64,000 nucleotides of DNA. Source: Vicinamibacteria bacterium. Lineage in GTDB: Bacteria > Acidobacteriota > Vicinamibacteria > Fen-336. Below are positions 36,559 to 46,350 of the stretch, in pieces. The DNA is taken from NCBI GenBank assembly GCA_035570235.1, contig DATMML010000103.1, positions 62,001 to 126,000 on the forward strand. Direction: 5' to 3'. Position 1 is the stretch's first letter, and the number at the start of each line of letters is the position of its first letter. The notes under the pieces were generated by a model. It saw nothing but the letters and a program-made list of their open reading frames with translations, did no database searches and had not been told where the DNA came from. Both the position numbers and the translations under genes were made by a program.

Positions 36559-39012
36559 TCAAGCCGCGCGCTTGTAGTGGCAGGCCTCGTTGCCGCAGAA
36601 GACGACCTTGCCCTCTTTCTTGGTCTCTTTCTCGAGAAGGTAGGGGCGGCCGCAGTCCGGGCAGGGCTCGGGGATGGGCTTGTGGTAGGCCGTGAACTTG
36701 CACTCCGGGTAGCGCCGGCAACCATAGAAGAAGCGCCCCCAGCGTCCCTTTCGCTCCACCACTTGGCCCTGGCCGCAGTCCGGGCACAAAAGGCCTATCT
36801 CCCGGGCTTCCTTCTTCTTGATGTACTTGCAGGTGGGATAGTTGCTGCAGGCGATGAAGGCCCCGAAGCGCCCCCGGCGCCACATGAGGTCGTTGCCGCA
36901 GGCGGGGCACTTCTCCTCGATGGGAGCCAGGACTTCCACCTGGAGCTTGCCCCCCTCTCCCCGCACCAGGCGCTTGGTCTCCTTGCACTCCGGGTAGCGC
37001 GTGCAAGCCAGGAAGGGGCCGAACCGGCCCTTCTTCAGGACCATGGGGTTGCCGTCCTTGGCGCAGACCGCCTGGGCCACGTCCTCGTGCACATCGGGAG
37101 AGTCGGTCCCCTCCCCGCCCGCGAGCTGGCGGGTGTTCTTGCACTCGGGATAGGCGGAGCAAGCCAGGAACTTCCCGTAGCGGCCCCACTTGATCACCAT
37201 GGGAGAGCCGCACTTGTCGCAGACCTCGTCCGTCTTCTCCTCCATCCGCTTGATGTCCTTCATGTCGCGGTTGGCGTTGTCGAGATCCTTCTTGAACTTC
37301 TTCCAGAACTGGTTCAGGGTGTTGAGGAGGTTGTCCCGCCCCTCCTCTATCTCGTCGAGCTCCAGCTCCATGGCCGCCGTGTACTCGACGTTCATGATGT
37401 CGTGGAAGTGCTGGACCAGGAGATCCGTGACCAGAAACCCGAGCTCGGTGGGGTAGAGCTTGCCCTCCCGCTTCTCCATGTACTCGCGGGCTTCGATGGT
37501 GGAGATGATGGAGGCGTAGGTGCTGGGACGCCCGATCCCGTTCTCCTCCATCTCCTTCACCAGGCTGGCCTCGCTGAACCGGGGCGGGGGCTGGGTGAAG
37601 TGCTGGTCGGTGTCGAGCTTCTTCAGCTCGAGCACATCGCCCACGGCCAGGGGCGGCAGCACGGCCCCCCCCGTCTCCGGCTCCCCATCCTCTCCGGCCG
37701 GGGCGGGGGGCCGGGTGTCCACCTTCTCCTCCCCGGTCTCCTCGTAGACGGCCAGGAATCCCTTGAATCTCAGGTTGGAGCCCTTGGCCCGCAGCAGGTA
37801 CGGCCCGGCCGTGATGTCCACCACCGTCTCGTCGTAGACCGCGGGACGCATCTGGGAGGCCACGAAGCGGTTCCAGATGAGGGTGTACAGGGCCAGCTCG
37901 TCTTTGCCCAGATACTTCTTGATGGACTCGGGGTCTCGCTCGAGGTAGGTCGGCCTTATCGCCTCGTGCGCGTCCTGCGCATCCTTCTTGCTCCGGTAGA
38001 AGACCGGCTTCTCGGGTACATAGTCCTCGCCGTAGGTGGCCGCGATGTGTCCCCTCACCGCGGTCAGGGCGTCGGCGGAGACCCGCGTGGAGTCCGTCCT
38101 CATGTAGGTGATCAGGCCCTGGCTCCCCTCGGGCCCGAGCTCGATCCCCTCGTAGAGCCGCTGGGCCACCTGCATGGTCTTGCGGACGGGGAAGCGCAGC
38201 TTCTTGAAGCCCTCCTGCTGGAGCTTGGAGGTGATGAAGGGAGGAACGGGATTGCGCTTCCGCTCCTTGGGCTGGACCTTTTCCACCCGGAAGGTGGCCG
38301 CCTCCAGGTCCTTCCGAACCGCCGTCGCCCCCTCCCCGCCCCCGATCTCGAGGTTCTTCCCCTCCTTCTTTATGAGGCTGGCGGGGAAGACGGGCGGCTC
38401 TTTTGCCGCCAGGTGGGCGAGGACCGTCCAGTACTCCTCGGGGACGAAGGCCCGGATCTCCCGCTCGCGGTCGCAGATGAGCTTCAGGGCCACGGACTGC
38501 ACCCGCCCCGCGGAGAGGCCCCGCCGCACCTTCTCCCAGAGGATGGGGCTCACCTTGTAGCCGACCAGGCGATCCAGGATGCGGCGCGCCTGCTGGGCGT
38601 CGACCTTCTTTTCGTCCACCTCCACCGGGTTCCGGAAGGCCTCGTCGATGGCCTTCTTCGTGATCTCGTTGAAGACCACGCGTCGGACCTTCTTCCGCGC
38701 GCGGACGCTCTTCCCCGCCAGCTCCTCCGCCAGATGCCAGCAGATGGCCTCCCCTTCGCGATCGGGGTCGGCGGCCAGGAAAATCGTGGAGGCGTCCTTG
38801 GCCGCCGCCTTGAGCTCGTCGAGGACCTTCTTGCGCGTGGCCAGGACCTCGTACTCCGCGAGGAAGCCGTGCTTGACGTCCACTCCCAGCTTCTTCTTGG
38901 GGAGGTCGCGGACGTGGCCCATGGAAGCCTTCACGCTGTAGTCGCGGCCCAGGTACTTGTTGATGGTCTTGGCTTTTGCGGGGGACTCGACAATGACTAG
39001 GTTTTTCGCCAC
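36559..39012 (-). CDS. topA: DNA topoisomerase I
   Basis: The 817-residue protein starts LVIVESPAKAKTINKYLG (Toprim), with ADPDREGEAICWHLAEEL carrying the metal-binding acids, RRGLSAGRVQSVAL, and the active-site region GLITYMRTDSTRVS, whose Tyr cleaves DNA. The C-terminal part (from about 590) has five zinc-ribbon repeats, such as VCDKCGSPMVIKWGRYGKF and CPACGNDLMWRRGRFGAF; in the second one (VCAKDGNP) one of the four cysteines is replaced by Asp. It relaxes negative supercoils. GTG start; a strong promoter lies about 390 bases upstream, so the transcript should have a long leader. Confidence 0.96.
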   Translation of the reverse strand: MAKNLVIVESPAKAKTINKYLGRDYSVKASMGHVRDLPKKKLGVDVKHGFLAEYEVLATRKKVLDELKAAAKDASTIFLAADPDREGEAICWHLAEELAGKSVRARKKVRRVVFNEITKKAIDEAFRNPVEVDEKKVDAQQARRILDRLVGYKVSPILWEKVRRGLSAGRVQSVALKLICDREREIRAFVPEEYWTVLAHLAAKEPPVFPASLIKKEGKNLEIGGGEGATAVRKDLEAATFRVEKVQPKERKRNPVPPFITSKLQQEGFKKLRFPVRKTMQVAQRLYEGIELGPEGSQGLITYMRTDSTRVSADALTAVRGHIAATYGEDYVPEKPVFYRSKKDAQDAHEAIRPTYLERDPESIKKYLGKDELALYTLIWNRFVASQMRPAVYDETVVDITAGPYLLRAKGSNLRFKGFLAVYEETGEEKVDTRPPAPAGEDGEPETGGAVLPPLAVGDVLELKKLDTDQHFTQPPPRFSEASLVKEMEENGIGRPSTYASIISTIEAREYMEKREGKLYPTELGFLVTDLLVQHFHDIMNVEYTAAMELELDEIEEGRDNLLNTLNQFWKKFKKDLDNANRDMKDIKRMEEKTDEVCDKCGSPMVIKWGRYGKFLACSAYPECKNTRQLAGGEGTDSPDVHEDVAQAVCAKDGNPMVLKKGRFGPFLACTRYPECKETKRLVRGEGGKLQVEVLAPIEEKCPACGNDLMWRRGRFGAFIACSNYPTCKYIKKKEAREIGLLCPDCGQGQVVERKGRWGRFFYGCRRYPECKFTAYHKPIPEPCPDCGRPYLLEKETKKEGKVVFCGNEACHYKRAA

Positions 39013-39375
39013 CTTGTTGTTTCAGTTCCTCGGGAAGAGCGGGCAAAGACGTCGGCGCCGCTTCGGGCTCGCCTCCCGCCGCCAACGAGGTGTGCGGAGC
39101 AAGAGAAGCCGCGCGCGGCCCCTCTGCGCTCGAAGGCGGGGCCGGTTCCCAGGCGGATCCGGCCGCGAGATCATTCGCACATCTTGGTGCCGTGAAGGAG
39201 CGATCACCGTGCCCGGCGTCACTACGCCGAGCTTCAAGGCGAACTCCGCCGCGCTCTGAGCGCACCGCGACCCGGCGGGTCGGCCCCGGCCGCGCTCCGC
39301 CCCCGTTTGTCGCTCGATCGTCATCGGGTCAATGCTCTCATGGCTGCGTGTCACCGGCCGCTCCAAGGGTTGATC

Positions 39376-39403
39376 ATTGTATGGGCGACCCCCTGCCTGT
39401 CAA
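39376..39403 (-). promoter_or_regulatory. Strong sigma-70 promoter reading towards topA
   Basis: On the minus strand a perfect TTGACA (39403-39398) and TACAAT (39381-39376) are 16 bases apart. The predicted start near 39368 leaves about 355 bases of leader before the topA GTG at 39012. Confidence 0.7.
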
Positions 39404-39434
39404 GGTCCGGCTCTTTTTGGGAGGCAGGCGGAGT

Positions 39435-39473
39435 GTCCGTGTCAGGGGGCAGCGGGTGTCCCTGACGCGGGAC
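39435..39473. repeat. Long imperfect palindrome (hairpin 1)
   Basis: GTCC-GT-GTCAGGG (39435-39447) pairs with CCCTGAC-GCG-GGAC (39460-39473) over about 13 pairs with one bulge and one G-U, leaving a 12-base loop. It lies between the two divergent promoters, so neither would transcribe it. The form recalls REP-type or IS200-type palindromic ends. Confidence 0.6.
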
Positions 39474-39490
39474 AAAGCGGAGGCGGCCCG

Positions 39491-39520
39491 AAGGGCCCGG
39501 GGCCCTCATCCCGGGCCCTT
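39491..39520. repeat. Perfect inverted repeat (hairpin 2)
   Basis: AAGGGCCCGGG (39491-39501) and CCCGGGCCCTT (39510-39520) form an 11-base-pair perfect stem with an eight-base loop, 17 bases after hairpin 1. No T-run follows on either strand in a way that would suggest a simple terminator. Confidence 0.65.
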
Positions 39521-39568
39521 GCGGCGTTCCGCGCCCCATTGTACGGTGGGAGAGCCGTGGCACCGCCC

Positions 39569-39597
39569 TTGCTTTCGCCGAGCGTGCCAGCTACCAT
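39569..39597 (+). promoter_or_regulatory. Sigma-70 promoter for the TPR gene
   Basis: TTGCTT (39569-39574) and TACCAT (39592-39597) are 17 bases apart. The start should fall near 39604, about 20 bases before the GTG at 39625. A small hairpin (TCGAAGC/GCTTCGA, 39597-39614) overlaps the start region. Confidence 0.5.
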
Positions 39598-39624
39598 CGA
39601 AGCCTTCGCTTCGAGAGAGGGCTC

Positions 39625-39972
39625 GTGAACGCGCTTCTTCCGCTCCTTTGGCTCCTCCTCGCACCCGCCCCGGATCCGGCCAAGAGCACGACCGGTGCCG
39701 AGGAGCTGGGATTTGGGATCGAGGTGGCCCGCAAGGGCCTCTGGGGGGAAGCCCGCTTCCGCTTCGAAAAGGCGCTGGCCCTCAACCCCGACAGCGCGGA
39801 GGCTCTGAACGACTTGGCCGTGGCCCTCGAGCAACAGGGCGAGTTCGCGAAGGCCCGCGAGAGCTACGAGAAGGCCCTGAAAAAGAAGCCGGGAAGCCTT
39901 TACATCCAGCAGAACTACGACCTCTTCCGAGAGGCCGATGACAAGCGAAACCGCAAGACCAAGAAACGTTAG
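39625..39972 (+). CDS. Small exported TPR protein
   Basis: A 115-residue protein with a short hydrophobic N-terminus (LLPLLWLLLAPAP) that looks like a signal peptide, followed by tetratricopeptide repeats: EVARKGLWGEARFRFEKALALNPDSAEALNDLAVALEQQGEFAKARESYEKALKKKPGS. The C-terminus is basic (KRNRKTKKR). The GTG start has GAGAGG a few bases upstream. It overlaps the next, lipoprotein-like gene by 35 bases in another frame, so the two are coupled. A scaffold role for the lipoprotein or the large barrel protein downstream is likely but not shown. Confidence 0.85.
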   Translation: MNALLPLLWLLLAPAPDPAKSTTGAEELGFGIEVARKGLWGEARFRFEKALALNPDSAEALNDLAVALEQQGEFAKARESYEKALKKKPGSLYIQQNYDLFREADDKRNRKTKKR

Positions 39973-40705
39973 CCTCCTCTTCCTGGCCGTGCTTTCGAGC
40001 GTGGCCTGCGCGAGCTTCGTGGAGGTGCCGGTGGAGACCCCCCTCTCGTCTAAGCTGGACGTGGGGGCCTTCCGCCGCGTTCTCATCGCTGGCTTCGTGA
40101 CCGATCCCGGAGAGGCGGACGTGGACTTGGGTGCGGAGACCTCGCGCCTCCTCCAGAACCAGCTGCGCTCGAACACCAAGCTGCAGGTCCTCGACCCCGA
40201 CCACCCGCCCCTGAACGACGCCCTCGAGAAGGTGCTGGAGAAGCTGGGACCGGGCGGCAGGTACAACAAGCAGGAGAAGGAGCAGTACCGCCTGGAGACC
40301 GACCGGGTCCTGCAGGACCCCGAGTTCTGGCGGAAGATCGGCGAGGAGTACCAGAATCCCCTGATCGTCACCGGCCGCCTGGGTTTCGAGACCCAGAACC
40401 GCTCTGGCTTCCAGCCCGAGGAGCGCGTGCTCCGCCGGCCCAACTCGAACACGGCCCAGGTCGTGCGCGGCAACCGCTACCTGGAGCGGAAGGGCTACAG
40501 CCTGAGCGCGGACTTTTACTTCGTCGACGGCCGGACCGGGCAGACCCTCCACAAGGAGAAGTTCACGGAAGAAGTCCTCTACGGGGAGGACCAGAAGATC
40601 TCCCCCCTCTCGTCGTACTTCGAGCTCATGGACCGTCTGCTGCCGAACTTCCTGGGCGTGATCTCGCCCCAGAAGATCCGCGGGACCCGGGTCCTCCTGC
40701 GATAG
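39938..40705 (+). CDS. Lipoprotein of unknown function
   Basis: The 255-residue protein has a lipoprotein signal with the lipobox VAC (LLFLAVLSSVACAS), the lipidated Cys near residue 24. The mature protein has an alpha/beta pattern (FRRVLIAGFVTDPGEADVDLGAETSRLLQNQLRSNTKLQVL) similar to the nucleotide-free TolB-N/CsgG-like fold that many lipoproteins of this type share, and a late strand YSLSADFYFVDGRTGQTLHKEKF. It sits between the TPR protein and the protease/propeller/barrel protein, seven bases before the latter. I cannot name a family with confidence. Confidence 0.8.
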   Translation: MTSETARPRNVSLLFLAVLSSVACASFVEVPVETPLSSKLDVGAFRRVLIAGFVTDPGEADVDLGAETSRLLQNQLRSNTKLQVLDPDHPPLNDALEKVLEKLGPGGRYNKQEKEQYRLETDRVLQDPEFWRKIGEEYQNPLIVTGRLGFETQNRSGFQPEERVLRRPNSNTAQVVRGNRYLERKGYSLSADFYFVDGRTGQTLHKEKFTEEVLYGEDQKISPLSSYFELMDRLLPNFLGVISPQKIRGTRVLLR

Positions 40706-40712
40706 GAAACCC

Positions 40713-43712
40713 ATGAACACGCACGGCGTTGCTCTCCGGAGGCTGGGGAGGGTGCTGGCTCTCCCCTTCCTTCTGAACCTGGGAGGGCCGGCGCCCGCCT
40801 CCGCCCAGTTCATCCCCTATTACGGGAAGAACAAGGTCAAGTACGACAACTTCGCCTGGCGGGTCTACAAGAGCCCCCACTTCGAGGTCTTCTACTATCC
40901 CGAGTTCGAGCAGCATCTGGCGCGGCTGGTCTCCTACCTGGAGAGCGCCTACTTGAAGCTGGCCACCGGCCTCAAGCACGAGATCTCAAACCCCATCCCC
41001 GCCATCCTCTACAAGACCCATTCCGAATTCGAGCAGACCAACCTCTTCGGCGATTTCGTTCCCGAGGGTGTCTTGGCCTTCGCGGAGCCCCTGCGGGGAC
41101 GGCTCGTGCTGCCCATCGACGAGCCGCCCGATCGGCTGCAGGGACTGATCCAGCACGAGCTCACCCATATCTTCGAGTTCGACCTCATCCCGCGCTTCAT
41201 GGGCTACGGGTTCGCCCAGCGGCAGATCCCCCTCTGGATCGACGAGGGCCTGGCCGACTACTTCCGCGGGATCTGGGACCCCTTGGACCTCATGCAGGTG
41301 CGCGATGCGGCCGTGACCGAGCAGGTGCCCAAGCTCTCCCGGGCCGAGTTCGAGGCCTTCAGCGGCCGGCTCGTCTACAACATGGGCCACGCCTGTTTCG
41401 AGTTCATGGAAGCCCGCTACGGAAAGGAGGGGATCCGGCAGTTCCTCTACACCCTCCGCAAGGGGATCCTGGGCGGGTCCACCGAGGACATCTACAAGCA
41501 GGCGTTTCGGACCACCCCTGAGGAGTTCGACGAGGCGTTCGACAAGTGGCTGAAGGAGCGCTTCAAGCCCTACCGCGACAAGCAGCGGCCCAGCGACTAC
41601 GGAAGGGACCTCTCCCCCAACAAGGACAAGACCCCCTACACCCAGGTCTTCGGCTTCGCTCCCAGCCCTTCGGGAGAGATCGTGGCCGCCGTCACCGCCA
41701 ACCGCTCGGAGGGCGAGGCCGACGTGGTGCTCCTCTCCGCCCGGGACGGGACGGTGTTCCAGAACCTGACCCGGGGCCACTCCGAGTTCGAGAACATCAC
41801 CTTCAATGACGACTTCGTGGCCGGGCGCATGCTGAGCTTCGATCCCAAGGGCGACAGCGTGGCCTTCTTCGGGAGGGTGGGGAAGGGGCGGAGCCTCTTC
41901 CTGGTCTCGGTCCTGAACGGCAACGTCCTGCGCCGGGTCTCCCTCGACCTCGACGAGGCGCAGGCCCCCTGCCTGCTCCCCGACGGCCGGCACGCCCTCT
42001 TCGCCGCCCTTAAGGAAGGGGTGGCCGACATCTATCTTCTGGACATGCAGACGGGCAAGTACGAGAACCTCACCCGGGACCCCTTCTACGACGCCGACCC
42101 CCAGGTCTCCCCCGACGGCAACCTGGTCGTCTACACCAGAAGGATCAGCGGGCACGACAAGATCTTCGCCTTCCCCCTCAGTGACCCCGCCCACAAGACC
42201 CAGCTCACCTTCGGGCCCCACGACGACAACGCCCCCTCCTTCTCCACCGACGGGAAGAAGATCTTCTACTCCTCCAACGAGGACCAGGACATCTACAACG
42301 TGCGCAGCCTGGACCTGGAGACGGGGGTGATCGAGCAATACACCGACGTCCTAGGGGGCAACATGGCCCCCGCGCCCCTCAAGGGGAGGACGGGCGATCG
42401 GTTGGCCTTCATCAGCTACTTCAAGGGCGAGTATCGGCTCCAGACCAAGGACCTGAGCGAGCCCATGAAGGAGGTCGACCAGGAAGTCCAGGCCGCCTCC
42501 GAGGGATCGGTGGACTTCCAGCCCGACCTGAGCCACCAGGTGGTGCCCGAGAACAAGCGCCGCAAGCGGCTGTTCGAGGGTCTTTACCTCCAGGGCCGGC
42601 CGCCCCTCAACCTGGGGGTGACCTCGAGCGGAGACTTCTTCGGGGGCAGCCAGGTTGCGCTCACCGACGTCTTGGGCGACCACCAGTTCGTGCTGACCGC
42701 GTACTCCCTCCGGGAGTTCCGCACCTACGAGGGGACCTACATCAACCTCGCGAGCCGCCTCCACTGGGGCATCGAGGCCTTCGACACCACCCGCTTCTTC
42801 TACGCCGATCCCTACGGGGCCATTCTCACCAACTACTTCTCCCGGCAGGGCGCCATCGCGACCCAGCGTTTGACGGGCGCAAACGTAATCGGCACCTATC
42901 CCCTGGACAAGTTCCGGCGCCTGGACTTCTCGGCCGGGTTCTACCGGCTGGCCGAGGAGTTCCCCGACCCCACCACCCAAGCCCAGGTCCAGTCGCAGGC
43001 CCAGGCCTTGGGCGTTCCCTTCGTTTTGAACAACGGGAGCCTGGCGCCCATCAGCCTGACTCTCGTCTCCGAGACCACGCGCTTCGCTCCTTGGGGCCCC
43101 CTCGACGGCAGCACGTATTCGGTCGGCTACTCGGTGGCGCCCCCCATCGGCAGCTTGCTCTCCCGCCAGGTCGTCGACGTGGACGCGCGCAAGTACCTCC
43201 GATTGGGCTCCACCTCCACCCTCCTCGCCCTGCGGGCCCGGGGCTTCTACTCCACCGGCTCCAACCCCGCCATCTACTATTTCGGCGGCAACATGGAGCT
43301 TCGGGGATACCCATACCTGTCCTTCTCCGGGAACGAGGGCTTCTTCGCCAACGCGGAGCTGCGCCTGCCCCTCATCCACGCCATGCTCACCCCCATCGGC
43401 ATCCTGGGTCCCGTGCGGGGCAGCCTTTACTTCGGGATCGGGGGGGCCAAGTACAAAGGTCAGCCCTACAGCTTCTCGAGCAGCGCCTCCGGGACTTCTT
43501 ACGTGAACTGCATCAACCAGGGCGATCCGGCCTGCGCCTTCGGCGACCCCGTCTCCGGCTTCCATCTGGTGGACGCGCGGGCCTCGGTCGGCTACGGCCT
43601 CCAGATGTTCTTCCTGGGCTACCCCCTCCACTTCGACTTCACCAAGCTGACCGACCTCAAGGTGTACTCCAGCGGGTGGAAGTTCGACTTCTGGCTGGGG
43701 TTCGACTTCTAG
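40713..43712 (+). CDS. Fusion of gluzincin-like metalloprotease, PD40 beta-propeller and outer-membrane beta-barrel
   Basis: The 999-residue protein has a signal peptide (LALPFLLNLGGPAPASA). Residues about 40-290 are a peptidase-MA-like domain with the zinc motif HELTH (148-152) and the expected third ligand Glu178 in WIDEGLADY. Residues about 300-600 contain WD40/PD40 repeats of the TolB type, for example DPQVSPDGNLVVYTRR and APSFSTDGKKIFYSS. From about 640 to the end it is a barrel, with GGNMELRGYPYLSFSG (the Omp85-like motif) and a C-terminal Phe (FWLGFDF). The order suggests an outer-membrane-anchored protease on the periplasmic side. Start: ATG with AGGAAA just upstream. Confidence 0.85.
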   Translation: MNTHGVALRRLGRVLALPFLLNLGGPAPASAQFIPYYGKNKVKYDNFAWRVYKSPHFEVFYYPEFEQHLARLVSYLESAYLKLATGLKHEISNPIPAILYKTHSEFEQTNLFGDFVPEGVLAFAEPLRGRLVLPIDEPPDRLQGLIQHELTHIFEFDLIPRFMGYGFAQRQIPLWIDEGLADYFRGIWDPLDLMQVRDAAVTEQVPKLSRAEFEAFSGRLVYNMGHACFEFMEARYGKEGIRQFLYTLRKGILGGSTEDIYKQAFRTTPEEFDEAFDKWLKERFKPYRDKQRPSDYGRDLSPNKDKTPYTQVFGFAPSPSGEIVAAVTANRSEGEADVVLLSARDGTVFQNLTRGHSEFENITFNDDFVAGRMLSFDPKGDSVAFFGRVGKGRSLFLVSVLNGNVLRRVSLDLDEAQAPCLLPDGRHALFAALKEGVADIYLLDMQTGKYENLTRDPFYDADPQVSPDGNLVVYTRRISGHDKIFAFPLSDPAHKTQLTFGPHDDNAPSFSTDGKKIFYSSNEDQDIYNVRSLDLETGVIEQYTDVLGGNMAPAPLKGRTGDRLAFISYFKGEYRLQTKDLSEPMKEVDQEVQAASEGSVDFQPDLSHQVVPENKRRKRLFEGLYLQGRPPLNLGVTSSGDFFGGSQVALTDVLGDHQFVLTAYSLREFRTYEGTYINLASRLHWGIEAFDTTRFFYADPYGAILTNYFSRQGAIATQRLTGANVIGTYPLDKFRRLDFSAGFYRLAEEFPDPTTQAQVQSQAQALGVPFVLNNGSLAPISLTLVSETTRFAPWGPLDGSTYSVGYSVAPPIGSLLSRQVVDVDARKYLRLGSTSTLLALRARGFYSTGSNPAIYYFGGNMELRGYPYLSFSGNEGFFANAELRLPLIHAMLTPIGILGPVRGSLYFGIGGAKYKGQPYSFSSSASGTSYVNCINQGDPACAFGDPVSGFHLVDARASVGYGLQMFFLGYPLHFDFTKLTDLKVYSSGWKFDFWLGFDF

Positions 43713-43714
43713 GT

Positions 43715-43744
43715 TTGACGGCCGGTTCCACCCTGTGCTAAATT
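43715..43744 (+). promoter_or_regulatory. Sigma-70 promoter of rplU-rpmA
   Basis: TTGACG (43715-43720) and TAAATT (43739-43744) are 18 bases apart, just after the stop of the preceding gene. The start should be near 43751, leaving a leader of about 34 bases with GGGAGG (43771-43776) before the rplU GTG. Confidence 0.65.
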
Positions 43745-43784
43745 GTTGTGTTTTAGCGGGACTCTGTCGCGGGAGGCATGAGCG

Positions 43785-44096
43785 GTGTACGCGATCATCC
43801 GGACGGGCGGCAAGCAGTATCGGGTCCAGGCCGGGGATGTCGTCCGCGTGGAGCGCCTGGCGGCGGCGGTGGGAGCGAGCGTCACCCTGGACGACGTGCT
43901 CCTGATCGGGGACGAGGGCTCGACCCGAATCGGCGCCCCCCGGGTGGAGAACGCCTCCGTCCAGGGAACCGTGGTGGAGCAGGACCGGGACGCCAAGATC
44001 CGTATCTTCAAGTACAAGAAGCGCAAGCACTACCGCAGAACCAAGGGACACCGTCAGTCCTTCACCGCGGTCCGGATCGACCGCGTCCAGGCCTAG
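43785..44096 (+). CDS. rplU: 50S ribosomal protein L21
   Basis: The 103-residue protein begins MYAIIRTGGKQYRVQAGDVVRVERL and ends KRKHYRRTKGHRQSFTAVRIDRV, both diagnostic for bL21, which binds 23S rRNA near the L20 site. GTG start with GGGAGG eight bases upstream. First gene of the rplU-rpmA-obgE group found in most bacteria. Confidence 0.97.
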   Translation: MYAIIRTGGKQYRVQAGDVVRVERLAAAVGASVTLDDVLLIGDEGSTRIGAPRVENASVQGTVVEQDRDAKIRIFKYKKRKHYRRTKGHRQSFTAVRIDRVQA

Positions 44097-44114
44097 GGCG
44101 AAGGCAGGCAACAC

Positions 44115-44375
44115 ATGGCGCACAAGAAGGGGCAGGGCTCGAGCCGCAACGGGCGCGACAGCAATTCGCAGCGCCTGGGCGTGAAGCGATTCGGCGGTGA
44201 GCAGGTGAAGAGCGGCACGATCATCATCCGTCAGCACGGCACCACGTGGAAGCCGGGGAAGAATGTGGGGCTGGCCAAGGACCACACCCTCTTCGCGCTT
44301 TTGGAGGGGGTCGTGAAGTTCGAGGACCACGGCTCCCGCGGGCAAAGGGTGAGCGTGCTCCCGGCCGCGAGTTAG
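44115..44375 (+). CDS. rpmA: 50S ribosomal protein L27
   Basis: The 86-residue protein starts [28 protein letters not shown] and has [19 protein letters not shown], fully typical of bL27, whose N-terminus reaches the peptidyl-transferase centre. The N-terminus begins directly with the mature AHKKG form, so no Firmicutes-type leader cleavage is needed. It follows rplU by 18 bases and is separated from obgE by a hairpin. Confidence 0.97.
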   Translation: MAHKKGQGSSRNGRDSNSQRLGVKRFGGEQVKSGTIIIRQHGTTWKPGKNVGLAKDHTLFALLEGVVKFEDHGSRGQRVSVLPAAS

Positions 44376-46011
<1,636 letters not shown>

Positions 46012-46015
<4 letters not shown>

Positions 46016-46350
46016 TCAACGCCCTCAAGGTCGCCGCGCACTCCGCCCTGGGCAAGAAAGCGGAGGACGTGGTCGTGCTCGACCTCCGGCGCGGGGCCGC
46101 GTTCACGGATTACTTCCTGCTCGCCTCGGGAACGAGCCAGAGGCAGATCCTGGCCATCGCGGACGCGGTCCTGGAGGCGCTGCGCGGGGAGGGCTATCGC
46201 CCCGACCACATGGAGGGATACCCGCGCCAGGAATGGATCCTGCTCGACTACTCGGCGTTCGTGGTTCACATCTTCACCCCCCGCATGCGGAGCTTCTACG
46301 ACCTGGAGCGGCTCTGGGGGGGGGCCACCCGGGTGGAGATAGCGGGATGA
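46012..46350 (+). CDS. rsfS: Ribosome silencing factor RsfS
   Basis: The 112-residue protein contains KKAEDVVVLDLRRGAAFTDYFLLASGTSQRQILAIADAV and the end block YPRQEWILLDYSAFVVHIFTPRMRSFYDLERLW, which define the RsfS/DUF143 family. It binds uL14 and blocks subunit joining when nutrients are short. TTG start in a TTGA overlap with nadD, an arrangement seen in many bacteria. Confidence 0.95.

Larger units (their letters stand above)
39013..39624. other. 612-base non-coding interval between divergent topA and TPR genes
   Basis: It contains a topA promoter (39376-39403, minus strand), the long topA leader (39013 to about 39368), two strong inverted repeats (39435-39473 and 39491-39520) and a promoter for the TPR gene (39569-39597). 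A minus-strand frame from TTG 39366 to 39022 (114 codons) lies wholly in the topA leader, but its Arg-rich composition argues against a gene. No tRNA was seen. Confidence 0.6.

Noticed and set aside
39022-39366. 114-codon minus-strand frame starting right after the topA promoter
   Set aside because: The peptide is dominated by Arg, Pro and Ala with no motif, as expected for chance frames in GC-rich DNA; TTG start and no ribosome-binding site. Mentioned only as an alternative for the long leader.
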